DNA of 64,000 bases from Callosobruchus maculatus (GCA_951848785.1 CATOUR010000107.1:1240001-1304000); one strand, 5' to 3'. Positions 1 through 10,714 are shown, counted from the first letter of the stretch. Translations and numbers: made by a program. The notes: generated from the letters alone by a model not told the origin.

Positions 1-280
1 TAAAATCAGTGTAATCCCTTTTAGGTTACACAATACAAAACGATCTAAAGCAATGCTCTTATGTATACATCAGAAAATACTAAGTTCCTTGATTTCTGTA
101 ATAGGCAAGGAAATGTTCGGATAGACTTAAAAAAATGTATTATGTCACTAAATCCATCTGTCAGAAAAAATACGACAAATTTTGAATTCCGATAAGTTCA
201 AAATAAATTGCTTTTAGTAATAATAATACAATAGGGAAGATATTTTATTCTTCAATAAAAGAAAAAACACATTTTGGTTT
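1..280. other. Unassigned AT-rich sequence
   Basis: No open frame of note and no terminal repeat seen. It lies just upstream of the Penelope-like endonuclease relic and may be its decayed reverse-transcriptase part, but I could not recognise any RT motif in it. Confidence 0.3.
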
Positions 281-721
281 AAAATCTAATGTAGTTTACC
301 ATACTACTTGCAAGGATTGCAACAAATGTTACATAGGATAAACAGGCCGGCATATTAAACAAAGAATCACTGAACATACAAGAGATCAAGACAGGAAGGA
401 CAAGATATCTGCAGTTCTGCACCCACTGCTTTAGTAGAACATGCCAGAAAAGAGAATTATCAATTTGACTTTGACAATACAAGAATTATTAGCCATCATA
501 GCATTCTTTCTAAAAGATTGATAAGCGAACTGATTCACATTAAAAACAACGATTCTGTCAATTCTAGTCAAGACGTTAATGCCTTAAGCAATGTGTATTT
601 TAACTTAATCAACAAAATACCAAGAAGATGGAATAACAACAACATCCACTATTGTTTTCATTTTTTGCCTTTATTACTGTATACATTTTTTAACTCCATC
701 CATGCAACAACAAAGAAATAA
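281..721 (+). pseudogene. Penelope-like element GIY-YIG endonuclease relic
   Basis: Conceptual translation gives a cysteine pair followed by CNKCYIG, a stop, then TGRHIKQRITEH. After a frameshift near 430 it continues as VEHARKENYQFDF, then SILSKRLISELIHI and a C-terminal NVYFNLINK. This order, with the zinc-type cysteines, the CYIG core, the TGR..K.RI.EH helix and the ISE.IHI helix, is that of the GIY-YIG endonuclease at the C-terminus of Penelope-like retroelement proteins, which nicks target DNA for insertion. At least three stops and one frameshift make it non-functional. The RT that should precede it is missing or unrecognisable. The assignment rests on motif order seen by eye. Confidence 0.72.
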
Positions 722-1468
722 TATTCATAATAACAGGAAAGAACCGCCACAAATCTTTATCACCGTTGGTCGATCTATTTTTCTCTTCACTTTTCTGCTA
801 GTTACATTTAGTATCTGGAGAGTGGTGCTAGGTATTTTCAACCGCAGTTTTTAATTTGTCATTTGTACCGTCATTTTTTTAAATATTGTCCGTGTCTTCT
901 AACCAATTCCGATGATGACACATGGAACCATGAAGACTTCGTTTCTCTGGTAATTACAATTTTCCGTTTGTGTCGCATTTCTTTACGTTTTTGTTCAACT
1001 TGGTTTTCAAATTTTCATTTTTTTATATATTAATATCACATTAGCATTTTGGCAAGTGGTTTTATTTAAAAAAAAAAGTAGTTCTATCAGACACAGTTTT
1101 TAATTCTTGCTCATTGTGTGGTCGTCTATTTAGTTTCTGATACTTTAATTTCGCTGTAATATTTATATTGCCTACATGTGTCTGATGCCTTAAGATGACT
1201 ATACATTAGTCGAAACGCTGCATCAAGAGTAACATCAAGAAGTTTTTGTTTTTAATTGACCTAAACCTAAAAAAATACCACGACAGATATACCTTACTAG
1301 GTCAGAATCGCTTTACCAGAGGTACCTACTAGGGGTTGTGTACAAACTTCGTACGCTGAATATGATGTATTTTGTAGATTTTAGTAAGCGAAACAGCACA
1401 ACAGCAACTAGATTAATATCGATGGCGATGGCTTATCAATTGAGAATTTCAGCAGTTCGCCTCTATCG
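722..1468. other. Unassigned AT-rich sequence, possible Penelope 3' tail
   Basis: No coding signal. Around 1185-1225 a GCCTTAAGATG then GTCGAAACG string resembles tails I associate with Penelope-like elements, which would make 281 to about 1250 one degraded copy. 1250-1468 holds nothing recognisable. Confidence 0.3.
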
Positions 1469-1629
1469 GACCCACTCATGCCTGGATTAATCATGGGGCT
1501 AAAGGGGCTGGAGCCCCGGGCCCCGCGGTTCAGAGGGGCCCCGCATGGGCCCTACTTTTGTTTAATGTGGCAGAGCAAACATTAGGTCAATAGATGAACA
1601 ATAAAATCAGTAGATAATATACTAAAAAC

Positions 1630-2642
1630 TTAATTTCGAGATTTCAATCAAAACGGTGTTTTTCACTTTCCCTACCTATAAGCAAACCAGCAGGCCATGA
1701 AATATAAACAAAAACGTGTTCAGAAGCAAATAACTTAGCAGAATGATACAGATAAACTAAAGTAAAGGGGGAAGGTTATAAAAATTCCCTACAACCAATG
1801 AAATCTAACTAGAAACAACGCCGCGCCGGTAAGATGTCTAAGGTCAAAGATGAGAAGCTGAAATACGACAGAAATGAATAATTTTTACAGCTTACTAGCT
1901 ACTGCAATGTATTATAGATTAAAAATTTCCAAAACCATTAAGCTTTCAGCGATAGTTACTAGCAGTCTAACATCTTCAGCACGAAATTTCACATTTAATG
2001 ATATAAAACAATTAATAGTCATTTCAGTCAAAGTCAAAAGTAGCGATACCTCTGACTGTTCCACTGTAGCCCTTCTAATTTTTCAGTATCTATTAGCAAG
2101 ATCGCAAAAAAAAGTTAGTTGTTTTCTTCCACCTAAATTGTTTTTTGTTTGTAGTGGCCTGCTAAGTGGCTCATAGGTAGGAAAATTGAAAAACACTAGT
2201 TTGGTTGAAAATTTGAAATTAAATGAAAACTACCAGAGATTGATACCAAATTTTAAATTCGACTGTATAAAAATAATTAGGCATTCCCATTTGTTAGTTA
2301 ATTCTGATTGAAGTTTCCTTAATTAGTCTACCGATTTCTCCAAGTACAAATATAATTTAAACTTGAATGTCAAACCTAAGTTGACAAATTTCAAGTTTAG
2401 TCACACGGCAAACTCACAGCCGTCTAAGTTTTATAATCGCCGCAATATTCAATTTTTTCTGATATCTACTTATATGAAAAATTGTGAATTGCACCTAAAC
2501 GGCTCATTTCAAGTCTCAGGTGTGATACATAAAGTCACACTAGAATTGACCCGGTAATCTAAATGTTCAATAATATATACAGGGTGTTCCACTTGAAATA
2601 TCATAACTTTGATATCGCACGCTTTTATTAGAAACCCTGTAT
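1630..2642. repeat. Partial copy of the 2.18-kb palindromic family, nested in hAT
   Basis: This segment matches 38308-40489 and 54983-57158 over its length. Shared landmarks are the CAGGCCATGAAAT box, the ATTAGGCATTCCCATTTG box, GTCACACTAGAATTGACC and a terminal CCCTGTATA. The left arm and the outer ends are missing, so only about half of the palindrome remains. Confidence 0.75.
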
Positions 2643-2841
2643 AAAAGTCATTATTTTTAAAATGTAGTCCAACTCGACCTACATACATTCGCAAAGTTAA
2701 TTTTCTAAAAAGTGTCCAGTGACAAGAGTCCGAGGCGTTGCGCTTGACTCAGCCTGTATAGAAAGAAAATGGAAAATACCTCGGAAAATTCCTATACCTA
2801 CCCATTGGATACTGTCAGCACCTGTGGCCCGTGCCAACACA

Positions 2842-3033
2842 ATGAATAAATCGAAGTTGAACCGATACAAAGGCGATGCTTTTAAGGCTGCTGGCGATAA
2901 ATTAAAAGCAGTGAAAAAATTGCCCAAAATAAGTTTTTTAAGCAAACCTAACGCTCCGCTTAAAAGGATTGCCCTGAAAATAGTTCTGATTACTAAGCAA
3001 ACGCAAACATTGAGAGCAGTGCTGATACTATAA
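2842..3033 (+). pseudogene. hAT transposase N-terminus relic (ZMYM1-like)
   Basis: A 63-codon frame starting at the ATG at 2842 reads MNKSKLNRY, then a lysine/alanine-rich stretch, then KKLPKISFLSKPNA. Many insect hAT transposases annotated as ZMYM1-like begin with a basic SGA.KRK segment followed by LPKI..FF.P, and this fits loosely. The frame ends 150 bp before the right hAT terminus, so the BED finger, DDE core and dimerisation domain are all deleted. Its position inside an 8-bp-duplication element supports the call. Fusion with an unrelated short frame remains possible. Confidence 0.4.
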
Positions 3034-3195
3034 GCGGGACTCATTACGTACTTATAAAAAAGTGTATAGTAGTTTATTTTGTTATATCGCGAATATAGTT
3101 TCATAAATAATAGTATTTGCATATCATTTATAAAGGCACCCTTAAAATTATAAGCCCCGGGCCCCATGAAAGCTTAATCCGGCTATGGACCCACT

Positions 3196-3829
3196 TCAAA
3201 GCACCCTTGGTGTAAGCCTTATGTTCGCTATGCATTGTTCCAATTTTGGACGTTCAGATCGGGGCTTCAGCATAAAACGTACGCAGATGGCGTCGATACG
3301 GTGGAAAGTAACAGAATCTCGACCCGAATGTCGTCCTGGCACGGCCGTACGTACACCAAAACCGTAAAAAAGGCCCATCTCATCATCGCCATCGCATCGG
3401 CCGCGCAGCATTGTGCTGATGGTCGCGTGGGACGCAGGAATGCCGGAGAGTACCAGCAAGGCCCGGCATGGTATGGCTGGGCTGGCATGGTATAGCTTGG
3501 CATCCGTAGCGTGACCCAGCGGATACGCGTCGCGGAGTCAGAGGTCGCTGATGGCGCGACAGTAAAGGTCGCACAGCCACCAACATCTTCCCAGATATAT
3601 TATCCACACAGAAGCAACACAGAGCAACATTTCTCATTATCGACTTGTTTTTATTAATCCATACTTGACACTGTATTGGGTGTTTTCTCATACTTCGCCA
3701 CCCCCTCTTATATTTTGATTTGAAGATATAGAAAATAAAGTTTTTTTTTATTTTATTTAAAGCCGCATCTACGTATTGGTCATTAGCGGCGGAAGTTGTG
3801 TATTATATTTTAACCTGTGGCATGGAGAA
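3196..3829. other. GC-rich island of unknown nature
   Basis: 3200-3640 is clearly richer in G+C and CpG than its surroundings and is open in several frames on both strands, an effect of composition. No domain is recognisable in any frame. It could be part of an unrelated element or a displaced host fragment. 3640-3829 is AT-rich and unassigned. Confidence 0.35.
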
Positions 3830-4748
3830 AATTGATCAGATTGGACACATTACATTTTGGTGCGAGAATGGTTCTTAGGGTAATACTTAGATTATGTACT
3901 AGTCTTTCTAATTCTAACAGCGGACACTACACTAAAATATGTTTCACAGATGGCACAGATTCACATATTGCACACACAGGTTCAGGATCTTGGGTGATGA
4001 GGTATCCGTGGGTAGCTCCGGTATGATCAAGTCTCCGACGAGTTACTATAATTTGCTGTCTTCTGTTGGTGTTAACTGGATCCCATGGTCCGAATTTCGG
4101 CTTCAGTTCGAGGAGTTTTGAAGGTTTCGCTTGCCAAGGTGTTGTTCCAGTTTTCTATTATTTTATTTGCATAATAGATTTTGACGTCAGTAGCTGGTGG
4201 ATATAGGGTAGGTGGTACTGTTATATGCGCAGCTGCTTTGGCGTGCCTGTCTGCAAGTTCATTGCCGGCTATGCCTACACGAGATGGCGTCCATACTAGA
4301 ACTACTTCTTTTCCGATTGGCTCTATGTTATGAAGTCTTTGATTGTGTCTACTAGCGGATGTTTAGTGTATATATCCTTTCAATCAGTAGCAGCGAATTC
4401 AGAGAGTCTGTTGCGATTAACCATTTCTGAGAATGACTGCCCTTTATGTATTTTAGAGCCTCTATTATTGCGAATAGTTCGCCTGTAAGGACAGTAGAGC
4501 GATTTGGCGGCTTTAATCTTATAGTTTCTGTAGGTGTTATAACAGCTGCACCTGAGTTAATGTCAGATTTGGATACGTCATTATAGAGTCTGCTATGGCG
4601 AGGATACTGATTGATCAGTTCTTGAAAGTACTATAGTACTGTAGTACTGTAAGTACTGTAGTATTAACTCATTGCAGGTTTCGTGCTTCTTGTATTGGCT
4701 TAACTGCAAGTTTATTGTTGGCGTGCTGATTATCCAGGGTGGAGTTGA
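3830..4748 (-). pseudogene. Non-LTR retrotransposon RNase H and zinc-knuckle tail
   Basis: Reading from 4748 downwards: a linker beginning PPWIISTPTINLQLSQYKK, then QELINQYPRHSRLYNDVSKS where RNase H has its YTDGS motif, then GELFAIIEALKYIKGSHS with the catalytic glutamate, IATDSLNSLLL with the second aspartate, and VWTPSRVGIAGNELADRHAK, the C-terminal RNase H block. A CAIC...VKHILV-CP zinc-knuckle follows near 3910-4010. This order is the tail of I/Jockey-group LINE proteins. Several stops and shifts are present, and the first RNase H aspartate region is altered (YND for YTD). A GTACTGTAGTACT-like simple tract at 4625-4665 disrupts the linker. Confidence 0.75.
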
Positions 4749-5055
4749 TGAAAATAAATTTGTTATATGAAAGTTTTATAGTTTTCTCTCGTCATTTAGA
4801 ATTTGATACGAGCAAGAAGAAAAAATAATAAATAATCCTGTTCTTCGTATAAAATTATATTTTTCACGTGGGACATCCTGTATATAATATCACGGAAAGA
4901 AATATATGTTTTTTTTTGTTTTCAAAACTATAGGGTCAAGCGCCTTATTTTGAAAGGTTTTTAAAATATTTAGCTTCAAAGTTTCTAAAATGTGAAAGTA
5001 AACCTAAATCCACTATAGCCATGGCGGCCGAAAAACAATTGAATGCGGTAAAGTT
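4749..5055. other. Unassigned; weak TA-type repeat ends
   Basis: Contains GGGACATCCTGTATATAA near 4870-4887, resembling the CACCCTGTATA ends common in this window. No partner end was found. Confidence 0.3.
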
Positions 5056-5340
5056 TTGTGTCATTCTGACATTTTGCCGAGGCAAAAAAGCATAGCTTTG
5101 TTTACAAGTGCAAATAACTTCCAGTTTTATTGTAAAAAATGCCGTTATATTATTTTAATGAAAACAAAACATGAAATTATACGTTTATTTTATAAGAGAA
5201 ACAAGAAATTATTTGGCGAAGCTGTGCTGTCAACCTTCCGATCTGTTTTTTCTTCAAAACGAACAGTTTTTTATATTTCGAAAGCTAAAGGCGTAGAGTC
5301 TGTGGCGTTTCGAAAGGGCCCGAAAGGCCGGAGGCGCTAG
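5056..5340 (+). pseudogene. Unrecognised frame, possibly transposase DNA-binding N-terminus
   Basis: A 94-codon open frame, lysine/arginine-rich, with a segment EIIRLFYKRNKKLFGEA followed by SSKRTVFYISKAKG and a basic GPKGRRR end. The second half resembles the helix-turn-helix start of insect DDE transposases, which have an S.RTV.RI.KE.K motif and a GKKRR run. The match is loose and no catalytic part follows. A chance open frame is a real alternative. Confidence 0.22.
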
Positions 5341-5582
5341 GGGGTACTAGGGATGCTAGGGCTCCCCCATATATGCATATCTGAAAACGGTACTCACTTT
5401 AAGACATAGATGATATGCCATTGTTAGGACTACTACTTTAGGGTACAGCCGATTTTTTTGATGTGCTTCGTTTAAATATGAATGTACTTTGCTTTTGGAG
5501 ATGGTTATAATATTAGAATACACGTCTATTACTTTTTTGAAACTTATCTATGTATGTATTGTGTAAGACTCTCACGGCCATG
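5341..5582. other. Unassigned
   Basis: Begins with a GGGGTACTAGGGATGCTAGG run and then AT-rich sequence with no coding signal or terminal repeats that I can pair. Confidence 0.3.
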
Positions 5583-5965
5583 ATTTGATGAACTGTTGGT
5601 TATTGGGCTGTTCGGCCGGCGTCGACAAGCTCCGCCGCCTTGGCGTCTGCGCGCTCCGCTGCTTGACATTTCGCCAACACGAGTGGTCGGCATCCTCAGA
5701 AGCGTATTCCGAAAAACTGAGACTGCGTCACAGGATTGGCACTTTTATACCCCGAATTAGGAGTGGGGACGGCTGCGCATCCCAGAATCTTTGTGTCTTT
5801 TAAGGCGTGTATCCACATTCTGTTAAGCTTGTAGGCCTCTTCTTTGTTGTTGAAGTTGTTCTTATGTTTATAAATCCCAATGGACTCCCTGTACAATCTG
5901 GCGTAATAAGAGGAGGTCGTAGCCAGAACCTGTCTCTCGTCAATCTTGTGGCTACCGCCTTTTTA
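5583..5965 (-). pseudogene. Penelope-like element: endonuclease C-terminus and 3' region
   Basis: On the minus strand from 5965 the frame reads GSHKIDERQVLATTSSYYAR, then LYRESIGIYKHKNNFNNKEE, AYKLNRMWIHALKDTK. This is the end of the Penelope GIY-YIG domain, where a HKID block precedes a Y.RE.IEI.KH.NNFN motif and a W..L end. Downstream (5583-5760) come the CGCTTCTGAGGATGCCGACC and CTCGTGTTGGCGAAA strings and GTCGACGCCGGCC, which recur at 6130-6190 and in degraded form at 9600-9770. These are Penelope non-coding sequence. Only about 85 codons of the endonuclease remain and there is no RT. Confidence 0.75.
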
Positions 5966-6680
5966 GAGCGATGCTTAGATACTGCAGATTTCTCTGTCTA
6001 ACCTAATCGGCAATTTGATTTTTGTTCCAAAATTCTAGTTTGTACCGATCTCTTTGTTGTTCCGATGTATACACTTCCACAAGTACATGGTATTCGATAA
6101 ATCCCTGATGCTGTCCACGGATCCCTTTTGTCCTTGTGCAACGTCAAGGCGGCGGAGCGTGTCGACGCCGGCCGAACAGCCCAAGAACCAAAGCTGTCTC
6201 TCTATTTTGGTTCTGAACACCTGCATACTTTTCCCAAAAACACTCGATTTTGCCAAAAAATTATATGGTCACGAGTGCGACGTCACGTTATCCATAAGCG
6301 ATCCAATTCCAATGAATTTTTAGAGGCAAGTCTTGTGTGCGTCGCGTCGTAAGCACGCACGTTATATCGTCAGGCATCTCATAATACCGTTACCACTCAT
6401 CTTAACATTAATATATGGCAAATTGGATACCCCTCCCAATCTTTCGATCTCAATACGTCTCGTCGTTCGTATATATTAAAATAATCCGTAGAACTGTTTA
6501 GTACAGGTGATATACGCCGAAGGAAAGTGCTCAAAATATTGTCACAAAAATATACACAATATTTTTGACGTAAGGTGTTACCTAAGGCTTTCGTAGTCAT
6601 AGTTCAATAAACTGCTGGTTCTTGGGCTAATCGGCAGGCCTCAACCTGTTTCAGTGCCTTGCCATCGATGCGCGGTTAAC
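5966..6680. repeat. Mosaic of Penelope-like untranslated fragments
   Basis: A sequence reading AACTGTTGGTTATTGGGCTG then GGCCGGCGTCGAC near 5588-5630 recurs, reversed, at 6130-6205 and again, forward and decayed, at 6608-6670. Such repeated non-coding blocks around a partial copy fit the tandem or pseudo-LTR arrangement known for Penelope-like elements. 6260-6600 holds nothing I recognise. Confidence 0.45.
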
Positions 6681-6844
6681 CAGAAAAATAAAAAAACGTC
6701 TTTAATGGGTAGGGACAAAAGAAAGGAAATGACAGCAACATGCCTCTCAGATCCACGTAGATATATTAAAACAATTGTCGAGTAGGGATTACTAAATAAA
6801 GTACAGTTTAACGTACACAACAACACGGACAAAGAAGTGTCACG

Positions 6845-7443
6845 TTGGCTCACCAACTGTGGAAATGGAGGGCCTTGTCACCTTCTGTCAAGCTTTTGGA
6901 TTCAATATCAAGAATAACATGTCCTGGTACGACCATGTCGTCAGTATTGCTAAAGCGGTATCCCAGAATCTTGGGGTTTGGTCTGCTGGAAAACCTATAT
7001 ACACCAGAGCAACTACTGCTTTTCTATCCTTCTAACCAGAAGAGAACAATTAGGCTAATCGATACGCCTAATCTCACAAAGGACCCTCACAGCCTGGAAC
7101 ATTGAAGAAGGTTGGCTTACCTGTCCCTGTTTTAGAGATTCTATCACGGAAGATGTTAGAGTGAGCTCTCCCAGATAATAATACCAAAGGCCGTCCGTAA
7201 GAGGAACACTGGAGAGGCTCTGTGAGCTCATTTTTACCAGATCGATGTCCCTACTTCCCCAACCAGTCTCCTCTAGTATTCCTTCTTTTGGAGAACTTCG
7301 ACGTTGTGAAATGAGCTGCCGGGGAATTTGTTACCCGATGGCTACAATCTGCAGCGTTTCAAATATAACGTGTACCGGCACTTATCCTCTCCCAGCGCTT
7401 CTACAGCGCCATAGGCCTTCAGCCTTTGCAGGAGGCTGAGCAT
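6845..7443 (+). pseudogene. Non-LTR retrotransposon RT C-terminal relic
   Basis: Frames shift repeatedly, but the string of matches is clear: NNMSWYDHVVSIAKAVSQNL, then GLLENLYTPEQLLLFY, RTIRLIDTPNLTKDPHSLEH, NNTKGRP, and a basic C-terminal block ending in a SQRFYSAIGLQP-like segment. The same protein region is present on the minus strand at 31790-32835, which shows YTPDQLLLLYKAQIRPSLEY and IDTSNLTKDLHSLEHRRR, so both are copies of one LINE family. This copy holds only the part after the RT catalytic domain and is truncated at its 5' side, as is usual for LINE insertions. Confidence 0.75.
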
Positions 7444-7464
7444 AAAAGAAAAGAAGGCAAATCA

Positions 7465-7655
7465 AATGGCTGATTGGGTCCGCTGGAAAAAATCTGCGAA
7501 AATTAAACATGCACTCCAAGAAAGCGGTCACCACAAGATAAAAATTGAGGAGACTCACGTTCTTACTACGACCTCTTTATAGGTACTTATATACATTGAG
7601 ATTCCCACATATAAAAAGAACTTCAATAACAAAAAAGCAGCATACAAATTCAATA
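7465..7655 (+). pseudogene. Penelope-like endonuclease relic, 5' part of split copy
   Basis: The frame reads KIEETHVLTTTSL, then IEIPTYKKNFNNKKAAYKFN. It is homologous to the minus-strand copy at 5583-5965 (HKIDERQVLATTSS and IYKHKNNFNNKEEAYKLN). The copy stops abruptly at 7655, where the palindromic element 7660-9515 is inserted, and the Penelope 3' sequence resumes at 9516. Confidence 0.68.
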
Positions 7656-7659
7656 GATA

Positions 7660-9515
7660 TACAGGGTGAGTTTTTAGTACCGGCTCGGTCGATAACTCCA
7701 CTACTATAGAAGATAGCGAAAAAAGTTGTATACGAAAGTTGTAGCCACGGATATGCTCCTTGCTCAGAAAATATTTAGATTTATACAGGGTGATCCATAA
7801 CTACGTGGTGATGCAAACATGCATTTTTTTAAATGAGACACCCTATATATTATTCCATATTCAGATTCTACTAATGATTTCCGTTCTTCCAATATAGGGC
7901 ATTGTTACATTATACAGGGTGTTTCAAAAGTTATGACCATTTTTATATCCAAATCGTTTACAAATGAACGTACTGTATATCAAAAAGTAATTAATCAAAA
8001 ATTATTTTATTTACATGAGAAGATTAAAAATATCTTCTAGTTTTAAAATCGGCTATAAAAGAAGCCCGAGACGCATATTCGTATACAGGGTGATGTAGAA
8101 TGCAAAATCCAAATTTTCTCTTTTTTTTCAAATGTAACCCCCAATATTTTATAATCCCAAAGAATTGCTTTTAATATGCTCTTTTATCTTTGTATAGCAC
8201 TTGTTGTACCTACATCCATCAGTTTCCGAGATATTTCGATTTTTCGGTAAATTTAAAATATAGCCTCTATTTGTGTACTGAAATTTATTTATTTTGAGAA
8301 AGTACTATCTGATTTGTTTTTTGTTTAACGAACAACTAAATTATAACGTCTTGATAGTATCTGATGAAGTCAAAACCCTAAATCATCGAGGTAATAAAGT
8401 CGAGTATGCTGAGGAAACAATTTTGTAGGCGTCATGCATAATTATCAAGTAGTTTTATCAGGTAGGCTTTGAAAAATTGACAGTTTTCATAACCTACTCA
8501 ATAATTCCGTGCTGTGTGAAAAACTAGCTTTGAAAATTAATTTTTTCCATTGAGGGTATTTAGGAGAATCTTTGAGAAATTGTCTACTTGCCTCTAGAAT
8601 ATATCAACTATGAATAGCAATATCCAGAACGAACGCACTCTAAAACTAATGTGTTTGAAAGATTGAAGAATCGTTTTATTTGGACTGTGTCGTTTCATAT
8701 TTCATAGCCTACCTGATACATCTGCTTGATAATTATGCATGACGTCTATAAAATTGTTTCCTCAGCACACTTGACCTATATTATCTCGTTAGTTCCGTGT
8801 TTTGACTTGATCAAGTATTATTATTGCCTTATATTTTAGTTGTTTGTTAAGCAGAAACAAAATTTGGTAGTATTTTCTCAAAATAAATAAATTTTATTAA
8901 ACAAATAGAAGGTATATTTAAAATTTGTAGAAAAATCGAAATATCTCAGAAACTAATGAATGCAGCCATAATAAGTGCTATACAAAGATGAAAGAGCATA
9001 TTAAAAGCAATTCTTTGGTATAATAAAATATTGGGGGTTACATTTAAAAAAAGAGAGAAAATCTAGATTTTGCATTCTACATCACCCTGTATACGGATAT
9101 GCGTCGCGGGATTTTTTTATAACATATTTTAAAACTAGAGGATATTTCTAATCTTCTCATATAAAAAAAATGATTTTTGATTAATTACTTTTTGATATAC
9201 AGTACGTTCATTTGACCATGATTTGGATACAAAAATGGTCATAACTTTTGAAACACCCTGTATAATGTAGCAAAACCCTATATTGGAAGAACGGAAATCA
9301 TTAGTAGAATTTGAATATGGAATAATATATAGGGTGTCTCATTTAAAAAAATGCATGTTTGCATCACTACGTAGTTATGGATCACCCTGTATAAACCAAA
9401 ATATTTTCTGAACAAGGAGCATATCCGTGGTTACAATTTTTATATACAATTTTTTTCGCTATCTTCTACAGTAGTGGAGTTATCGACCGAGCCGGTACTA
9501 AAAACTCACCCTGTA
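7660..9515. mobile_element. Palindromic element, family A, copy 1 (1.86 kb)
   Basis: The left end TACAGGGTGAGTTTTTAGTA is mirrored at the right by the complement ending CTCACCCTGTA. The two arms, roughly 7660-8580 and 8600-9515, are inverted copies of each other for nearly their full length, so the element folds into one long hairpin. There is no coding capacity. GATA flanks both sides (7656-7659 and 9516-9519). A TA duplication with ends at 7662/9513 is equally readable. It interrupts a Penelope-like copy. Nested CAGGGTGATCC and CACCCTATATA boxes recur inside each arm. Confidence 0.85.
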
Positions 9516-9780
9516 GATACCCACCCTCGTAGAAACAAGAATCTTAAGATGCGGGGGAGAGATACAGGGATCGGCACTGCCTAGTGCGGCCATTCCCACT
9601 CCTGACCCGAGTTTAGACCCGCTAAACCGCCTCAGTTTCTCGCAACTCGCCGGACAGGTAACAGCTTTTGAGGATGCTATCCACTCGTGTTGGTGAAACA
9701 CCAAAGCAGCAAAGCATACCGAAACAAAGGTGGCGGAGGGTATCGACTCCGACCAAACAGCACAAACACCAGCATATCGC
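9516..9780 (+). mobile_element. Penelope-like element 3' part, resumed after insertion
   Basis: Resumes the Penelope copy broken at 7655. It shows the TTTGAGGATGCTATCCACTC and CGTGTTGGTGAAAC strings matching the 3' region of the copy at 5583-5965, and then a decayed form of the GTCGACnCCGnCCnAACAGC block. It ends where the next TACAGGG element starts at 9788. Confidence 0.6.
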
Positions 9781-9787
9781 CTTTTTA

Positions 9788-10301
9788 TACAGGGTGTCCC
9801 ACGACGACTAAGACAAGCAATATATCGGAACTGGGCAGTAGTAGAGAATTATAATTTTCGGGATGTAAATTAGAGCAAATGTTGTGTCTTTTCTTGTCAT
9901 TGTGTTACCCAATGAGGCGTTTGGTTTTGGTCATATGACGCCCGATTTAAAATTATTAATGGGACACCCTATATATTAGTGCCTTTTTGTGTTCCTCGCG
10001 ATAAAACAATTCCAATAAACCGCACACTTGGGATCTAAAGTGGTTAATCCAAGTGCTACAGATACTTAAGGGATTGGACCACTACGATTGATTATAACAT
10101 ATACCAAAATTGTTAAACTATTTTTCCAGTGTTTCATAATGGTAGTGGTACCATCCTTTAAGGACCTGTAACTCTTGAATTAGTCACTTCAGACCCCAAG
10201 TGTGCCAGTTTGTTGTAATTGTCTTATCGGGAGGAACACAGAAAGGCACAAGGCAGTTCCGATATATTGCTAGTCTTAATCGTCGAGGGCCACCCTGTAT
10301 A
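9788..10301. mobile_element. TA-type palindromic MITE, family J, copy A
   Basis: Starts TACAGGGTGTCCCACGACG and ends with the inverted CACCCTGTATA. The arms carry the GCAATATATCGGAACTGGGC block and its complement, and the GATAAAACAATTCCAA block and its complement. The right arm lacks about 150 bp relative to copy B at 34283-34938. Confidence 0.8.
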
Positions 10302-10577
10302 TACTTTAAATACAGGACACGCCTTAGAACATCTCACGCGCCACCAGTGTATTACTAGCTGTCATTTTAGTTTACCAACAACGCAAATCCAACGTTGTCT
10401 TCAAGAAACTAATGGCCATTTCCACTGGCTTGCTTAACTGATGTTTAATCTTGGGTGAACCTTATCCCAAAAATATGAATTGTCCAGCTGTTATTCATAA
10501 CTTTAACTAAATTTTAAAGGCCAAAAATCTAAGTCGAAGATTTCTTTGACTTTGACTTAACTGATATTCACATATTA
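10302..10577. other. Unassigned
   Basis: No coding signal or repeat end recognised between the two MITEs. Confidence 0.3.
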
Positions 10578-10712
10578 GGTCTGTTTTTACAGCAATCACA
10601 AACTAGTCAGCGTCAATATGATTGGCCAGTACTAGTCAGAAATAGTTTGACAACTGCAATGGGGAATACTGATTGGCTCTGACTGGTTTGTGATTCTCTG
10701 TAAAAACAGACC
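10578..10712. mobile_element. Short TA-flanked MITE (135 bp)
   Basis: Terminal inverted repeats GGTCTGTTTTTACAG and its complement, followed inside by matching AATCACAAAC blocks. TA dinucleotides flank both ends (10576-10577, 10713-10714). Most of the element is an imperfect hairpin. No coding capacity. Confidence 0.8.
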
Positions 10713-10714
10713 TA

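Larger units (their letters stand above)
1477..3187. mobile_element. hAT-type element with 8-bp target duplication
   Basis: The ends are CATGCCTGGATTAA on the left and, reversed, CATAGCCGGATTAA on the right, followed inside by GGGGCCCCGG-rich stretches. The octamer GACCCACT flanks both sides (1469-1476 and 3188-3195), which is the hAT target-duplication length. The interior is mostly a foreign repeat (1630-2642) plus a short transposase-like start at 2842. The element is therefore a decayed carrier rather than an autonomous copy. The superfamily call comes from the 8-bp duplication and that coding remnant. Confidence 0.8.

Noticed and set aside
2719..2841. Upstream extension of the hAT transposase stub from the ATG at 2719
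   Set aside because: The extra 41 codons show no hAT-like feature, and the basic segment fits a start at 2842 better.
3196..3691. Several overlapping open frames of 60-100 codons on both strands
   Set aside because: High G+C removes stops in all frames, and no frame shows a domain or codon bias of its own.
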